Shown: positions 23,670 to 36,306 of the stretch, in pieces
Layout: each line of letters begins with the position of its first letter
Numbering within the stretch: the first letter of the stretch is position 1
Assembly: GCA_026826555.1 (NCBI GenBank)
Contig: JAKSZT010020895.1
Coordinates: forward strand, 967,303 to 1,031,302
Source: Tolypeutes matacus
Lineage: Eukaryota > Chordata > Mammalia > Cingulata > Chlamyphoridae
Length of the DNA stretch: 64,000 nucleotides
Reading direction: 5' to 3'
Made by a program: the position numbers and the translations under genes
The notes under the pieces: model-generated
The model's database searches: none
What the model saw: the letters and a program-made list of their open reading frames with translations, nothing else
Told to the model about the DNA's origin: nothing

Positions 23670-25270
23670 TTTCTTTCATTTTTTTAAACTTTATTTTTAA
23701 AGAAGGTTTAGATTTTAAAAATTATATTCAAAACATGTGGGATTCCCCTGTACGCTGCCCCCTTCCCTCTCATAATTTCCCCCATTAACAACATTGATTA
23801 GTGTGGTACATTTATTACAATTGATGAACACTTGTTAAAGTATTGCTATTAACCATGTTCTATAGTTTACATTATAGTTTACACTTTGCAAAACACAATT
23901 CTATAGGTTTTGAGAAAATGTATAATGTCCTGTATTCCAACAATTCTTCCCTCACCCTCCCCTCTGATCATCTGGTGACTGTTAACTTTATATTAATATT
24001 ACAGTTTCTTCTGCTACTAGAATAATAAAAAGTCCACTTTGGTCCACTGTTGCATTTCCCCCTTCAGTCTTGAGGATTTGGAGATAGTGATGCTCACTTT
24101 GCTTACTACTGAGAAGGGGATTAGATTCCATGGGGCAGCTGAATGGAAATATCTTGCTTGCAGTTGTAGATACTGTTTTTTGGGGATGGACATGTTATCA
24201 TCCTCATTTTCTTAGTTGTCCTGGGTGTGTCTGATGAACTGGAGGTTAGGTGTTGGCTGCAACTCTGTTGAGATTCAGGACTCACCAGCATATGAACAAC
24301 CAGAAGATTTAAGTCTCTGGGACATATGTTTAATGCATATAGTCTAATTATAGGTTCAAATAAAAAGAGCAGAAGAATCATATATAGGGAAATTATAAGT
24401 AAGTCTAATTGTTACATTGGGGAGATAGATTACAAAATATTCCAAGGTAAAACCCACCAATGTCTTGCCATTTTCCAGGATTGTCTGCCCTGCCTATAGT
24501 GTGCAGTTGTTTCTTAAGCCCTCAGGATCACCCCTGCTTAAGGCACTGTTTACCATAGCAGTAAGTGAGAACCTCCTGAGATAGGCATCACTGAACTCTC
24601 TGGAATGTTGCCCCAACTCACTTTAAAATCTCTAAGCCAGAAAAACGCATTTGTATTCAATATGTAGCCTTTGTGTTCAAATACATCACTAATTGGCATT
24701 TTTTTAATAATCCCTCAGGGCCAGATATCCCTCCTGTCCCCAGGAGACATATCTGAAGCCAGGAGGGTGGCAGTAAATTTATATGCTGATTTTGGCTTAG
24801 AGAGAGGCAACATTTGAGTAACCAAGAATTTCTAGGATGTAATGCTTAGGCAGTATATATTACTAGGTTTAGTTTCAGTTTACAAGAATAAAGATCATAA
24901 ATAAAGACATTGATATCAAGGGCTTGATTTATTGGTAGGTCCTCCTTTGCTAGAGATTCTTGCTCCTTTATAGAGAACATAGCAGGACTCCCCAGGATGG
25001 AAAATTTAATATATTGTTGTCTATTGTGTAGATCTCCATGCACTGAGATAACATCCCTTAACCACATGAACACAGTCATATTCCATAGAGGCAGGCCTCA
25101 CACATCTCCCCACCACTAACACTGCACACCAGTGATCTTCTCCTGCCATCATTGTAGCTTTTCTGAAATCCAAAACCTCCCCTGAAACAAAGCCAAAAAG
25201 TTTCTTCCATTGTGCCTTTCATCACCATAAGATATGTTATCTTTTATGCATGTTTAAAATTTCTTCTGTA
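23670..25270 (-). mobile_element. Longest family X copy
   Basis: Reads antisense X from the tail (about 23690) inward for about 1.6 kb: gggattcccctgta, gtgtggtacatttattac, caattgatgaacact, then the inner part shared with 6996-7690 (cttgcttgcagttgtaga, ctggaggttaggtgttg, gattcaggactc, aggttcaaataaa). A 77-codon open stretch at 24846-25079 (-), with MWLRDVIS near its start, resembles nothing I can name. This copy gives the best view of the unit. The 5' limit is uncertain. Confidence 0.6.
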
Positions 25271-25274
25271 TATT

Positions 25275-25384
25275 CCCCAGTGTCATTTTTTTTTCTTTAT
25301 TTTCAAAGATTTTGGTTACAGAAATATCACATTAAAAATAAAGGGGAAATCTAATAAAAAATTAGTAAAAAAAAAAAAAAAGAA

Positions 25385-25423
<39 letters not shown>

Positions 25424-25700
25424 ATGGGATTCCCATATACTCCCAACCCTCCCTCTCTCACATTTTCCCCTATTAATAACATCTTACATGAGTATGGTAC
25501 ATTTGAAACAATTGATGAACAGATATTGAAACATTGCTAATAACCATGGTCTATAGTTTACATTATGGTTTACTTAGCTAGCACATACAATTTTTTGGAT
25601 TTTAATGGAATATATAATGGCCTCTACCATTGCAAAATCATGCAGAACAATTCCAATAGCCAAAAAATATCCTATGTTCCACCTGTTCTTCCCTCCCCTT
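25275..25700 (-). repeat. Older family X copy
   Basis: A second antisense X end right behind the first: ttcaaagattttggttaca, an AAAT expansion, tgggattcccatatac, attgatgaacagatattg, atagtttacattatgg. It is more diverged, closer to the form I associate with old L1-like 3' ends shared by other mammals. Confidence 0.6.
25384..25424. repeat. (AAAT)n microsatellite
   Basis: About ten AAAT units following a poly-A run, inside the older X copy. Confidence 0.9.
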
Positions 25701-26048
25701 TCACTTATAAATGATGGTAATCACAAATTTTCACTTTTTTTCAAGAAAAATATTCATAGTTACATTATTGAACAAACAAGGAATGGGGTCACTTGTTAAG
25801 TGACCTGCATTCTTATTAGGAATTCTCTGGGAACCAAAATAAATATGTAAGAATATCTCTAACTACATTTAAAGAATTAATGAGATTGTTGTACTTGGTA
25901 CAGTTTAAATCTTGATAGAATACAAATGAGCATTTTTTTTTTGTGAGAGAAATGGATAAATAGAACAGTGGAAGGGAATATAGAAACTTAAAACAGACCC
26001 AAATGAAAATAGATAGAGACAGGCAGATAGGGATAGAGAGAGAGATTT

Positions 26049-26948
26049 TGTTGGGGGTTAAATCATGTCCTCCCCACAAAATGTTCAGTTCTCAACCCTT
26101 GATTTTGTGCATGTGCACTCATTTGAAATGGGATACTTGTAGTTATTTTTATATATTATAAATTGAATCAGGGTGTGCCTTAATATTATGTAACTGAAAA
26201 CCTTATAAGCAGAGGAAATTCAGATACAATCAGTCAGCAGAAGACAAAGGAGGGGAAAGAAGATCACCATGTGTGGCGGTTTGATGTAATTATGAATTCC
26301 AAAAATATAATTGAATCATGCTTGTAAACTGATCTGTTAATCTGGGCATGATTAGGTTAGGATTAGGGCATTGAGCCCCACCCTTTGGTGGGTGGGGAAT
26401 AGAATATAAAAGGCAAGGCCAAGGACAGTTGAAGCAGTCTTTTGAGGAGCAGTTTTGATGTTGGAAAGAAGGCCCCAGGAGAAGAGAAGCAAGCCATTCG
26501 CCTGATCGTCTACAGCTGAACTTGTGGAGGAAACGGGAGCTAAGCCCGGAGAGAAACGCAGCCCGGGGAAGAGAGGAACTCCAGAAGCCTGAACCCTGGC
26601 AAAGGCCAGCAGCTGTCTTGCTCTAACACATGGCAATGGACTGTGGTGAGAGAAGAAACCTAACGCTTTATAGCCTGGTATCTGTGGACTTATACCTCAA
26701 ATAAATACCCTTTATGAAGACCAACCCATTTTTGGTATTTCACATTAGCACCCCTTTGGCTGACTAATACACCATGTGACAAATGAAGAGAATATGGATC
26801 TCAGGAGCCACCAACAGAACACTACAGATTTTGGAAAAGTCTAATACTTCTACATTCCTTGATTTTGGACCTCTATCTTCCAAAACTATGAATCAATAAA
26901 TTCCTATTTTTAAGAAAACCACTTTGTAGTATTTGTTATAGCAAAAAA
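26049..26948 (+). mobile_element. MLT1-like MaLR LTR, split by a younger LTR
   Basis: 26049-26266 and 26777-26948 together read as one MLT1-type LTR: tgttgggggttaaatcatg start, ccttataagcagaggaaatt middle, accatgtga, then gattttggacctctatcttcc and a tttgttatagc end. Removing 26272-26771 with one target copy restores continuity. MLT1 LTRs are old mammalian ERVL-MaLR relics. Confidence 0.8.
26272..26771 (+). mobile_element. Solo LTR, MaLR/ERVL-like, cleanest copy of family M
   Basis: A 500-bp unit starting tgtggcggtttg and ending gactaataca (TG...CA). The 5-bp target duplication ccatg is at 26267-26271 and 26772-26776. Inside are a TATA-like ataaaagg near 26405, an AATAAA at 26700-26705, and ggtgggtggggaatag just before the TATA. 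A 5-bp duplication and the GACTAATACA end fit ERVL/MaLR-type LTRs. Four copies are in this window. I do not know its database name. Confidence 0.8.
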
Positions 26949-27969
26949 TGATATATATTTATGAAAAATATATAGAATATATGCATATATATATGCACAC
27001 ACCCAAAGAGTACAAACCACTTAGCATATGTCAAATAAATATATATTCAATGAAATGTATATTTCATTATATATTATTTAATAAGCAAACATACTTTTGA
27101 TATAGAAGAAAATGTTAATTACCTTACTGTCATATGCATAAACAGATAAAGGATAATTAAAATATATATCTAAAGGAAAACATACAGGTATTTTGAAAAC
27201 ACTTTGGAATATAAAATGTTTGCATGTTGAAAGGCTTTTTTAAGATTTCAAACACCAGAAAAATGAGAAAGATTTGACTAAATAATTAATATTCCAAAGC
27301 ATTAAATACAGTAAAAATCTCAAAGAGAGTACTGATGTCAGAAAATTACAGAACAGGAAATTCTAGGGGTGAATCTCACCGAAAAAAGCAATCAATAACA
27401 TGGAAAAAGTTATTGGGATTATTAATTTGCAATTCTAAAATGTGAATGAGCAATGAAAACAACCACAGCAGAACTGGACAAATAGAGAAGATGCCAAGCT
27501 TTTGAGCTTTCATAAGTGAGGGTAGGTGTGATCCTCCATCCGTCAAACCTTCAGATCCACAGTGGTAGTATATGTACAGCAGTTTACATACCGAGATTTA
27601 CTGGCTAGTGTAGAGCAGACAGTAGAAATTTTCTCTTTCAAAAAGTTGGATTGCATGTCTAGCTTCATCGGGAACAGGTATTCTTAAACATTTTTTTTTG
27701 TTTCACAGACCCCTTTGCTGGTCAGGTGAGAACCATGGACAGCTTACTAAGTCCTGACTATACTGAGTATTATTTAATAAATATATCACACCAGTACCAT
27801 GTCTCCACAAGAATAATGTTGTGTGTGTGTGTGTGTGTGTGTATGTTTAATTTCAATTCAAGCTCATGGACCCCATGTTAAGATCCTCTGATCTGGAAGA
27901 TATCTGAGGGACAAGAACAGAGGCTGAAACAGCCATTCACTAGTGCTTCTATTAGAAAAGTTAAAGAAG
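26949..27969. other. Gene-free stretch
   Basis: AT-rich, no gene. About 27680-27900 contains ttcacagacccctttgctgg and a second catggacccc block, reminiscent of an old interspersed repeat I cannot name. Confidence 0.4.
27819..27842. repeat. (GT)n microsatellite
   Basis: About twelve GT units. Confidence 0.9.
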
Positions 27970-30900
27970 TGTACACCTTATTTCTTTAACAGATCAATTT
28001 TATTGATACATATTAATAAAAATAAACCCCATCCAAAATGTACAACCAGTAGTCAGTAAAATCAAATAGTTGTGAACTCATCACTTCAATCCGCTTTAGA
28101 GCATTTTCATTATTCCAAAAATAAAAATGAAACCCCAAAATACAATGGATTACCTCTCATTCTATGCTACCCTGCCATACATAGCTGCTAGTCCGTTTCC
28201 ATCTCTGTAGTTTAATTGTATTTGTATTTTGTAAAAAACTATCTTATATATGCAATAACACATATATTTGTATTTTACCTGAGGTTTCACTATGTTATAC
28301 AGTTCATGACTTTTTAGCTTTCCTTCTAGTCAATACATGAGCTTAGATTTTCCCTTTCAACCTCTGCCAGACCCATAAAATAGCTCTACTAGTTACAAAT
28401 ACTATGATGTGCTTTCATCATTTCTATTCATTTCCAAAGATTTACAATTGATCTTTTTTTAGCCAGTTCTGCAGATTAATGCTCAGCTTTCCATTCTTTA
28501 CCTTCATTCTATTCTCATTTCTATATTCTATGTTCTAGTTATTTCTTCCAAGAGTTTACAAAATTATTCATTTCATAATAGTGGAATCATACATTATTTG
28601 TCCTTTTGTATCTGACTTGCTTCACTCAAAATAATGTCTTCCAGATTCATCCATGTTGTCACATACTTCACAACTTCATTCCATCTTACTGCAGCATAAT
28701 ATTCTATTGTGTGTATATACCACAAATGTTCATCCATTTTTAGGTTGATTGAACACCTAGGTTATTTCCAACTTTTGGAATTCATGAATACACTTCTATG
28801 AACATTGGTATTCATATGTCTGTTCATGTCACTGATCTCACTTCTTCTGGGTATATACCTAGTAATGGTATTGTCAGGTCCCATGGCAAGTCTATATTCA
28901 ACTTCCTTAGGAACTGCCAAACTGTCCTCAACAGTGGCTGTACCATTCTACATTCCCACTAAAAGTGAAAAAGTGTTCCTATCCCTCTGCATGCTCTCCA
29001 ACATTTATAGTTTTCTGACTTTTCAACTGTTGCCAGATTAACAGGTATAAAATGATATCTCCTTATAATTTTGATTTGCATTTCCCTAATCACTAGTAAT
29101 GTTGAGCATATTTCTTTTCATGTGTTTCTTCACCATTTATAATTCTTCTTTGGGCAATAGTCTTTTCAGGTCTTATGCCCATTTTTTAATCAGGTAGTTT
29201 GTCTTTTTATTTTTTATATGTCATGAATATTAAAACCTTATTGGATATTGATTACCAAATATTTTCTATCATTGAATTGGTTGCTTTTACAACATTTTTG
29301 ACAAATTCATTTGAGGTGCAAAATTGTTGAATTTTTAGGAGGTCCCATTTATCAATTGTTTTCTTTTGTTGTTCAAGCTTTGCATGTAAGGTTCAAGAAA
29401 TTATGACCTACCAAAAGATCTTGAAGACATTTTCCTATGTTTTCATCTATGAGTTTTATGGTGACCACTTTTATATTTAGGTCCTTGATCCATTTTCAGT
29501 TAGTTTTTGTATAAGCTGTGAGGTAGGGTTATATTTTCTTTCTTTTGGATATGGCTATCCAGTTCTCCCAGCACTATTTATTTAATAGACTGCTCTGGTC
29601 CAGCTGGAAGAGCTTGACCACCTTGTCAAAAATCACTTGACGGTAGATATGAGGGTCAATTTCTGAGTTCTCAATTTGACCCCATTTGTCAATCTGTCTG
29701 TCTTTATGCTAGCACCATGTTGTTTTGACACTGCAGCTAAATAACATGCTTTGAAGTCAGGAAGTGAGAGTCCTCCAACTTCATTCTTCATTTTTAAGAC
29801 ATTTTTGGCTATTTAGAATGTCTTACCTTCCAAATAAATTGGATAATTGGCTTTACCATTTCTGCAAGACAGGCTTTTGGAAATTTTATTGGGATTGCAC
29901 CTAATATGTAAATCAGTTGGGTAGAGTTGACATCTTATTGATATTTATTTTTTCAATCCATGAACACAGAATGTCCTTCCATTTACTTAACACTTCTGTT
30001 TCTTTTAGCAATATTTTGTAGTTTTCTTTTACAGATCCTTTATGTCTTTGGTTAAGTTGATTTCTAATTATTTGCTTCTTTTAGTCCCTATTATAAATGA
30101 AATTGTTTTTCTGATTTCCTCCTCAGATTGCACATCAGTAATATATATAAATTCTGTAGATTTTTCGGATATTAACCTTGTATCTCGCTACTTTGCTGAA
30201 CTTGTCTATTAGTTCTAGTAGATTTGCTGTGTATTTTTCTGGATTTTCTAGATATAGCATCATATCATCATTGAAAAGTGAAAGTTTTCCTTCTTCTTAC
30301 CTATATGAGTGTTTTATTTCTTTGTCTAACCTAATTGCTCCAGCTAGAACTTCTAGCACAAAATGAATATCTGTGGAGATAGTGGACATTCTTGTCTTTT
30401 CCCTGGTCCCAGTGAATAAGCTTTCAGTCTTTCACCATTGAGTACAATGCTAGCTGTACATTTTTCGTATATGTACTTTACCATATTGAGAAAGATTTCT
30501 TCCATTCCTATCTTTTGGCATGATTTTTTAAATCAAGAATGGGTACTGTATTTTGTCAAATGTCTTTTCTGTATCAATTGAGAGGACCATGTGTTTTTTT
30601 CTTTTTCAATTTACTATTGATTTCTTGTGTTGAACCAATTTTGCATACCTGGAATAAAACTGACTTGATTATGAGATATAATTCTTTTAATGTGCTTTTG
30701 AATTTGGTTTACAAGTATTTTGTTGATGAATTTGCATCTATATTCATTTAGGGATATCGTTTTGTAACTTTCTTTTTTTGTAATATCTTTATCTTCTGTT
30801 GGCTTCACAGAATGAGTTTGGTAACATTCTTTCCTTTTCAGTTTTTGGAAGGACATGAGCAAAATTGGTATTAGACTGACTTTAAATGATTGGTAGAATT

Positions 30901-32800
30901 AAACTTTGAAACCATCTGGTCCCAGGCTTTTCATCTTTGGGAGGTTTTTGATGACTGTTTCAATCTCTTTACCTGCCATTCATTTGTTGAGGTCTTCTAT
31001 TCATTCTAGGGCCACTGTAGGCGGAACAGGTATTTCTAAGAATTTGTCTATCTCATCTACATTGTCTAGTTTTTTGGCATACCTTTGTTCATTGTATCCT
31101 CTTATGTTCTCCTTATTTCTGTGGGGTAAGTGTTAGTGACCCCCTCCCACTTTTTATTTATTTATTTGCATCTTTTTTTCTTTTTTTATTGTCAGTCCAG
31201 CTAAAGGCTTGTCAATTTTATTGATCTTCTCAAAGTACCAATTTCTGGTTTTGTTGATTATCTCCTGTTGTTTCTTTGTTCTTGATTTTATTTATTTCTG
31301 CACTGATATTTAGTATTTCTTTCCTTTGGTTTGGTTTGGGTTTAGTTTGCTGTCATTTTCCTAGTTACTCTAGGTGTGCTGTTAGATCTTCACTTTTAGC
31401 TCTTTCTACTTTTTTAATGCAAGTATTGAGGGCTATAAATTTCCCTCTCAGCACTGCCTTTTCATTGTCCCTTAGGTTTTGATATGTTGCAGTCTCATTT
31501 TCATTTTTCTCAAGATATCTGCTGTATTCTCTTGTAATTTCCTCTTTATCAACTAATTATTTGAGTGTGTTGTTTGATGTCCATATATTTATGAAATTTC
31601 CCTTTTTCCTTTCTTTATTGATTTCTAGTTTCATCCCTTATGATAAGAGAAAATGTTTTGTATAATTTCCGTCTTTTTAAATTTATTGAGCCCAGTCTTG
31701 TGACACAACATGTGGTCTACCCTGGAGAAGGGTCCATGAGCACTTGAAAAGAATGTATATCCTGGTGTTTGAGGTGCAATGCTCTACAGATATCTGTTTG
31801 GTCTAGTTCATTTATCATATTATCCAAGCTCTCTGTTTCCTTATTTACCCTCTGTCCATACTTCCTACCCAATCCTGAGAGTGGTTTATTGAATCTCTAT
31901 TATTTTATAAACATCTATTTTTCCCTTCAGTTTTGCCAGTGTGTGCCTTGTGTAGACTGGAGCACTCAGTTTAGGTGCATAAATATTTAGTATAGTTATT
32001 TTATTCATGGTGTCTTGCCACTTTTATTAATATATAATGATCTTCTTCATTCCTTAAATCAATTTTCCAGTTAAAATCTATTTTCCCAATAATTGTATCA
32101 CTTCTCCAGGTCTTTTTTGTTTACTATTTGGTTGAAATATCTTTTTCCATACTTTCACTTTTAAAATTATATGTTCTTTCTTCTGAAGTGATTCTCTTTT
32201 AGAAAGCATATAGATAGCTCATATTTTTATCCATTCTATCAGTCTATATCTTTTCATAGGGGAGTTCATGTCATTAACAACCAATGCTATTACTGTAAAG
32301 GAATTGCTTAATTCATCGATTGTGTCCTTTGGCTTTCTGTTGTCAGCTCACAATAACATACATAAACAATAAATATGTAGTCTTTATCTCTATTTGTTAT
32401 TCTGAATAGTCAGTTTTCTATTGGTAGGTCTATTCAGAATTACTCTGTTTGGGGTGCATGGTATGTCTTTGGTATTGATATTTGTGTGCTTCATAAGTGT
32501 TGGGAAGGTTTTAATCATTATTTCCTCAAATATTCTTTCTACCTCTTTTGCATTCTCTTCTCTTTCTAAGACAATTATAATGAGTATGTTTGAGCATTTT
32601 GCATTGTCATTCAATTCCCTAAGACTGTTCAATTTCTCCATTCTTTTCTTTTCTGTTCTTCTGACATTTCCAATTCAGTTGTATGCAATTTGAAATCACT
32701 AATTCTGTCTCCAAGAGATTAAAATTTGTTCTCATGTGCGTCATGTATTTTTAATCTGATCTATCATGTCTAGCATTCCCATAAATTCTTCAACTCTTCT
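27970..32800 (-). mobile_element. Long L1 copy (3'UTR, ORF2, ORF1)
   Basis: On the - strand this L1 runs from ORF1 (about 32700-32400) through endonuclease (about 32200-31600), RT (about 31000-29600) and C-terminal region to a 3'UTR ending near 27985. The RT catalytic box reads FNDD at 30264-30275, keeping both aspartates. An RT fragment at 30614-30862 contains the IKRIISHNQVSFIPG block. ORF1 RRM-like text appears at 32390-32641. Numerous stops and frame changes break both ORFs. It is the most complete single L1 here but lacks its 5'UTR, ending in ORF1 near 32800. Confidence 0.9.
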
Positions 32801-32835
32801 CTGCAGGCTTCCAAATTATTCTCTTTTTTTCTTAC

Positions 32836-32885
32836 AGGGGCTGGGGATTGAACCTGGGACCTCATATGTAGTAAATTGCTTCTTC
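32836..32885 (-). repeat. SINE head fragment (tRNA-derived)
   Basis: The antisense reads acatatgaggtcccaggttc followed by aatccccagcccc, matching the B-box part of the DAS-like SINEs in this window. It lies where the antisense L1 ends. Confidence 0.55.
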
Positions 32886-32889
32886 ATAT

Positions 32890-33095
32890 GTATCATAATG
32901 TAATGTAATTTTATGTATGAATTTAATGTATTTTATATATCATTACATAAATATAATAATACACAAAAAGTTTATGCCATTGAAATGCATATGAAGAAGG
33001 TTAAAATGTCACATTTAATTTAAAAAAATATTTGACTCTTGTTATTTGGAACAATGGTTTTCTTTACTTTAGTTTCATTGTTTAACTTTGACTTA
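32890..33095. other. Short AT-rich spacer
   Basis: No feature seen between the antisense L1/SINE and the next sense L1. Confidence 0.4.
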
Positions 33096-33703
33096 CTATG
33101 GAATTATTAAATGATATGAGGGACTTCCAGGGAGATGACATAAAAGTAGGTAGGCAGAGTTCAACTCTCTCACACAAAAAAAAAAATACAATGGAGAAAG
33201 GGCTGAAACCTACCCAAGGGAGTTGCTTTAGGGATCTGCAGAACATAAAAGTTCTATACATCATGCAGGTGGGAGAAGGGCAGAGAGACAAAGAAGCCAA
33301 AGAAAAATACTGTAGCTGGGAAAAGCACATATATCCCACCCTCAACGTAAATAATCTCGGTAAAACCCCTAACTCACTGCAGCCAACTAAGTGAGAAGGA
33401 ATTTTACCTGGGAAGAAGAGGGGTCTGAGAGAGGGTGGAGAGTGGTTTATTTTCAAAGCCTTTGCCCACCTAAGACCCCTTTGTATCCTCAGAAATAACC
33501 GAGCCAGCACTGAAGTGGCTCCATGGAGATCTGATTAAGCAGGCTGTAACACCCAGCTGCCCTGGAAGAGACAGGAGCTAGGTCTTTGAAGGGACATAGA
33601 CAGGCACTTAACCAGCCATGCTACAGCAAACAGAAGCCCAACTGGCCTGAGAATTTGGGGAGAGGAAGAGCAGGGTAAGCTTTCAGAAACCTACTTAACC
33701 TGT

Positions 33704-33778
33704 GGAGTTGGTGTAGCTCAGTGTAGGAATTCCTTCCATGCATATACAAGGCCCCTGGTTTGATTCCTGGTATCTCCT
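33704..33778 (+). other. tRNA-Ala-like module within L1 5'UTR (copy A)
   Basis: About 75 bases resemble a tRNA-Ala gene or DAS-type SINE head: A-box-like gtgtagctcagtgt (33711-33724), acaaggcccctggtt, B-box-like ggtttgattcc (33758-33768), and an end ggtatctcc. There is no A tail or target duplication, and flanks on both sides are shared with copy B, so it is a fixed part of this L1 5'UTR. Pol III activity is not shown. Confidence 0.65.
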
Positions 33779-36011
33779 AAGAGAAGGGATCCAGAGAGTA
33801 ATCAACCAGATAATCAGGCATCCAGCCAGCACCTTAAGACAAGCAATGTATAGACTGAAAATTTTTTTTGTTCTTTTATTTATCTTTTTAATTTTTTTTA
33901 TCATTTTTATTCTTTATTTTATTCACAAAAACTGTGTACTTCACCTGCAGAAGGCAGGCTGCAGGGTGAATGACTTATGAGCACTGGCAGCCTGAGGAGG
34001 TTCAGGGGTTTAAGAGAAGAGACTGTATTTGCTGGGTTTTTTTTGTTGTTGTTGTTCTTTTGTTTTATGTTTATTTTCTTTTCCCTTTCTTTGTTTCTTT
34101 TTTTGCTTTTATTTTATTATTATTATTTTTTTTACCTAAAATAGGTAAAATGTTTCTTTTTCTTTAATTCATTTTTCCATGGTCTGACTTCTCTTGCTTT
34201 TCTTTCATTCCACATCTTCCTGTTTCGTTTTTTTTATTAATTTTCTCTCTTTTCTGTCTTCTCATCATTAAGGCCTTTTAATTTATTCCATATTTCTCTA
34301 CTGTTACTTGTTGTATTTTTTCCTATTCCACTTTTTATTCTTATTCCTTCATAATTTTTTATTTTACATATTACTTATTAATTTTCCTACCTATTTTATA
34401 GTTCCTCTTCTACTTGTTGTTGTTATTTTTTTTTCTTTTATCCCAGCTTTTGTTTACCTGGTCCTAACATATTTTTCAAGGGAACAAACACAGCAGCAAG
34501 GATATAGAATAAGAGGAACTAAGGTCCAAAAAAACAAGCTTACCACACACAAAAATACCCTAAAGTAGAAAAAGCTAACCAACAAAATAATCCCATCAAA
34601 ACAAACACTTGCCTAGACACCACCAAAAAATTGCAAACCATACTAAGAAACAGGAAGACATGGCTCAACTAAAGAACAACTTAAAATATCAGGAAGAGAA
34701 GTAGACATGGAAGACCTAATCAAGGATTCAAAACAAATATCATGAATCAACTTAATGAAATGAATGAAGATACGCAGGATATTAAGAAGACACTGGGGGA
34801 ACATAATGAAGAAATCATAAACACACATAAAATATAAAAAATATGATGATGATGAACAGCACAATCCAAGAAATCAAAAATATGTTTAATGCAAATAACA
34901 GCAGATTTGAATAAGCAAAGGAAATAATCAGTAATGTTGAAGACAATATATTTGAAATCAGAGAGAGAGAGTAGAACAGGTAGATAAAAGAGATAAAAAA
35001 AAAATCCATCAGGAACTTAAGGAGTTGAATGACAAAATGAAAAGCAAAAACGTATACATTTTAGGCATCCCAGAGGAATAAAAGAAGGGAAAGGGGACAG
35101 TAATGTTGGAGGAAATAATGGCTAAATTTCCTAACTCTTTTGAAGGACATGGATGTATATATGTAAGAATTGCAGGACACCCCAAATAATATAAATCTTA
35201 AGAGTCCTACACTGAGACATATACTTATCAAATTTCCCAATGCTCAGAACACAGAGTGAATACAGAAAGATTTAAGAGAAAAGAACTCTATCACATACAA
35301 GGGAAGCATGATGAGATTAAGTACTTACTTATCATCTGAAAACATGGAAGCAAGAAGGAAGTAGTATGACTTAGTGAAGATACTAAAAGAAAAACACTTT
35401 TAGCCAACAATTCTGTAGCCAAGAAAGCTGAAATTCAAAAATGAGGGAGAATTCAAAATATTTACAGATAAACAGAAATTAAGAGAGTGTGTCAATAAGA
35501 AACCTGCCCTTCAAGAAATACTAAGTGGAATTCTGCATGTTGGAAAAAAAAAACAGGAGAGAGAGGATTGGAGGAGAGTTTAGGAATGAAGGTTATTGGT
35601 AACATTAACTAAAAATATTAAAAGAGAAATAAAAACAACATAATAAACATAAGGAAAATATGGATAAATGTAAGTAATGTCTAGACAGTAATAACATTGA
35701 ATGTTAATGGAATAAACTCTCCAATCAAGAGACACATACTGGCAAAATGGATATGGAATATCACCTATCTATAAGCTGTCTGCATGAAACTGACCTTAGT
35801 TCCAGGGAAGCAAGAAGTTAGCAAGTGAATGGTTGGAAAATAGTTTTACATAGAAACAATAACCAAAATAGGGCAGGAGTAGCTACACTAATATTGGACA
35901 AAGTAAACTTTAAATGCAAAACTATTCTAAGAAACAAAGAAGGTGACTACATATTAACAAAATATATATAAAGAAGAAAAATGATCATAAACATTTATGG
36001 ACATAACCTGG

Positions 36012-36150
36012 GTGCCTCAAAATGCAGGTGGGTGGGCCACACTGTGGGAGATGTTTGTGTGGGATGTGGTGGGAGGTGTGGGAGGTGGGCAACATGGGAA
36101 TCCCAGTGGGTTCCGTGTAATATTTTAGGTAATCTAAGCACCTCTTAAAA

Positions 36151-36205
<55 letters not shown>

Positions 36206-36306
36206 CATTTTTGTAAGCAAATACACATATATACATATATATTTATATATCATTTTGCAAATGTTAAAATAAATAAATAAATAAATAAATAAATGAAAAA
36301 AAAATG
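36012..36306 (+). mobile_element. Family X insertion in L1 endonuclease region
   Basis: Sense X 3' end (from about ggtgggtgggccacac) followed by a long TA repeat, an AAAT run and poly-A. The L1 target aaaatgca is present before the insertion and again after its tail (about 36302), so an 8-bp or longer duplication is visible. This supports A-tailed, LINE-driven insertion into a pre-existing L1. Confidence 0.8.
36150..36204. repeat. (TA)n microsatellite
   Basis: Long TA tract in the tail of the X insertion, probably grown from the AT-rich 3' end. Confidence 0.9.

Noticed and set aside
25384..25424. CRISPR-like or tandem regulatory array
   Set aside because: Simple AAAT microsatellite; no spacers.
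33082..33510. 142-codon - strand open frame
   Set aside because: Antisense of L1 5'UTR; no domain, chance open frame.
33704..33778. Functional tRNA-Ala gene
   Set aside because: Stem pairing is not preserved and it lies in an L1 5'UTR; only box-like motifs remain.
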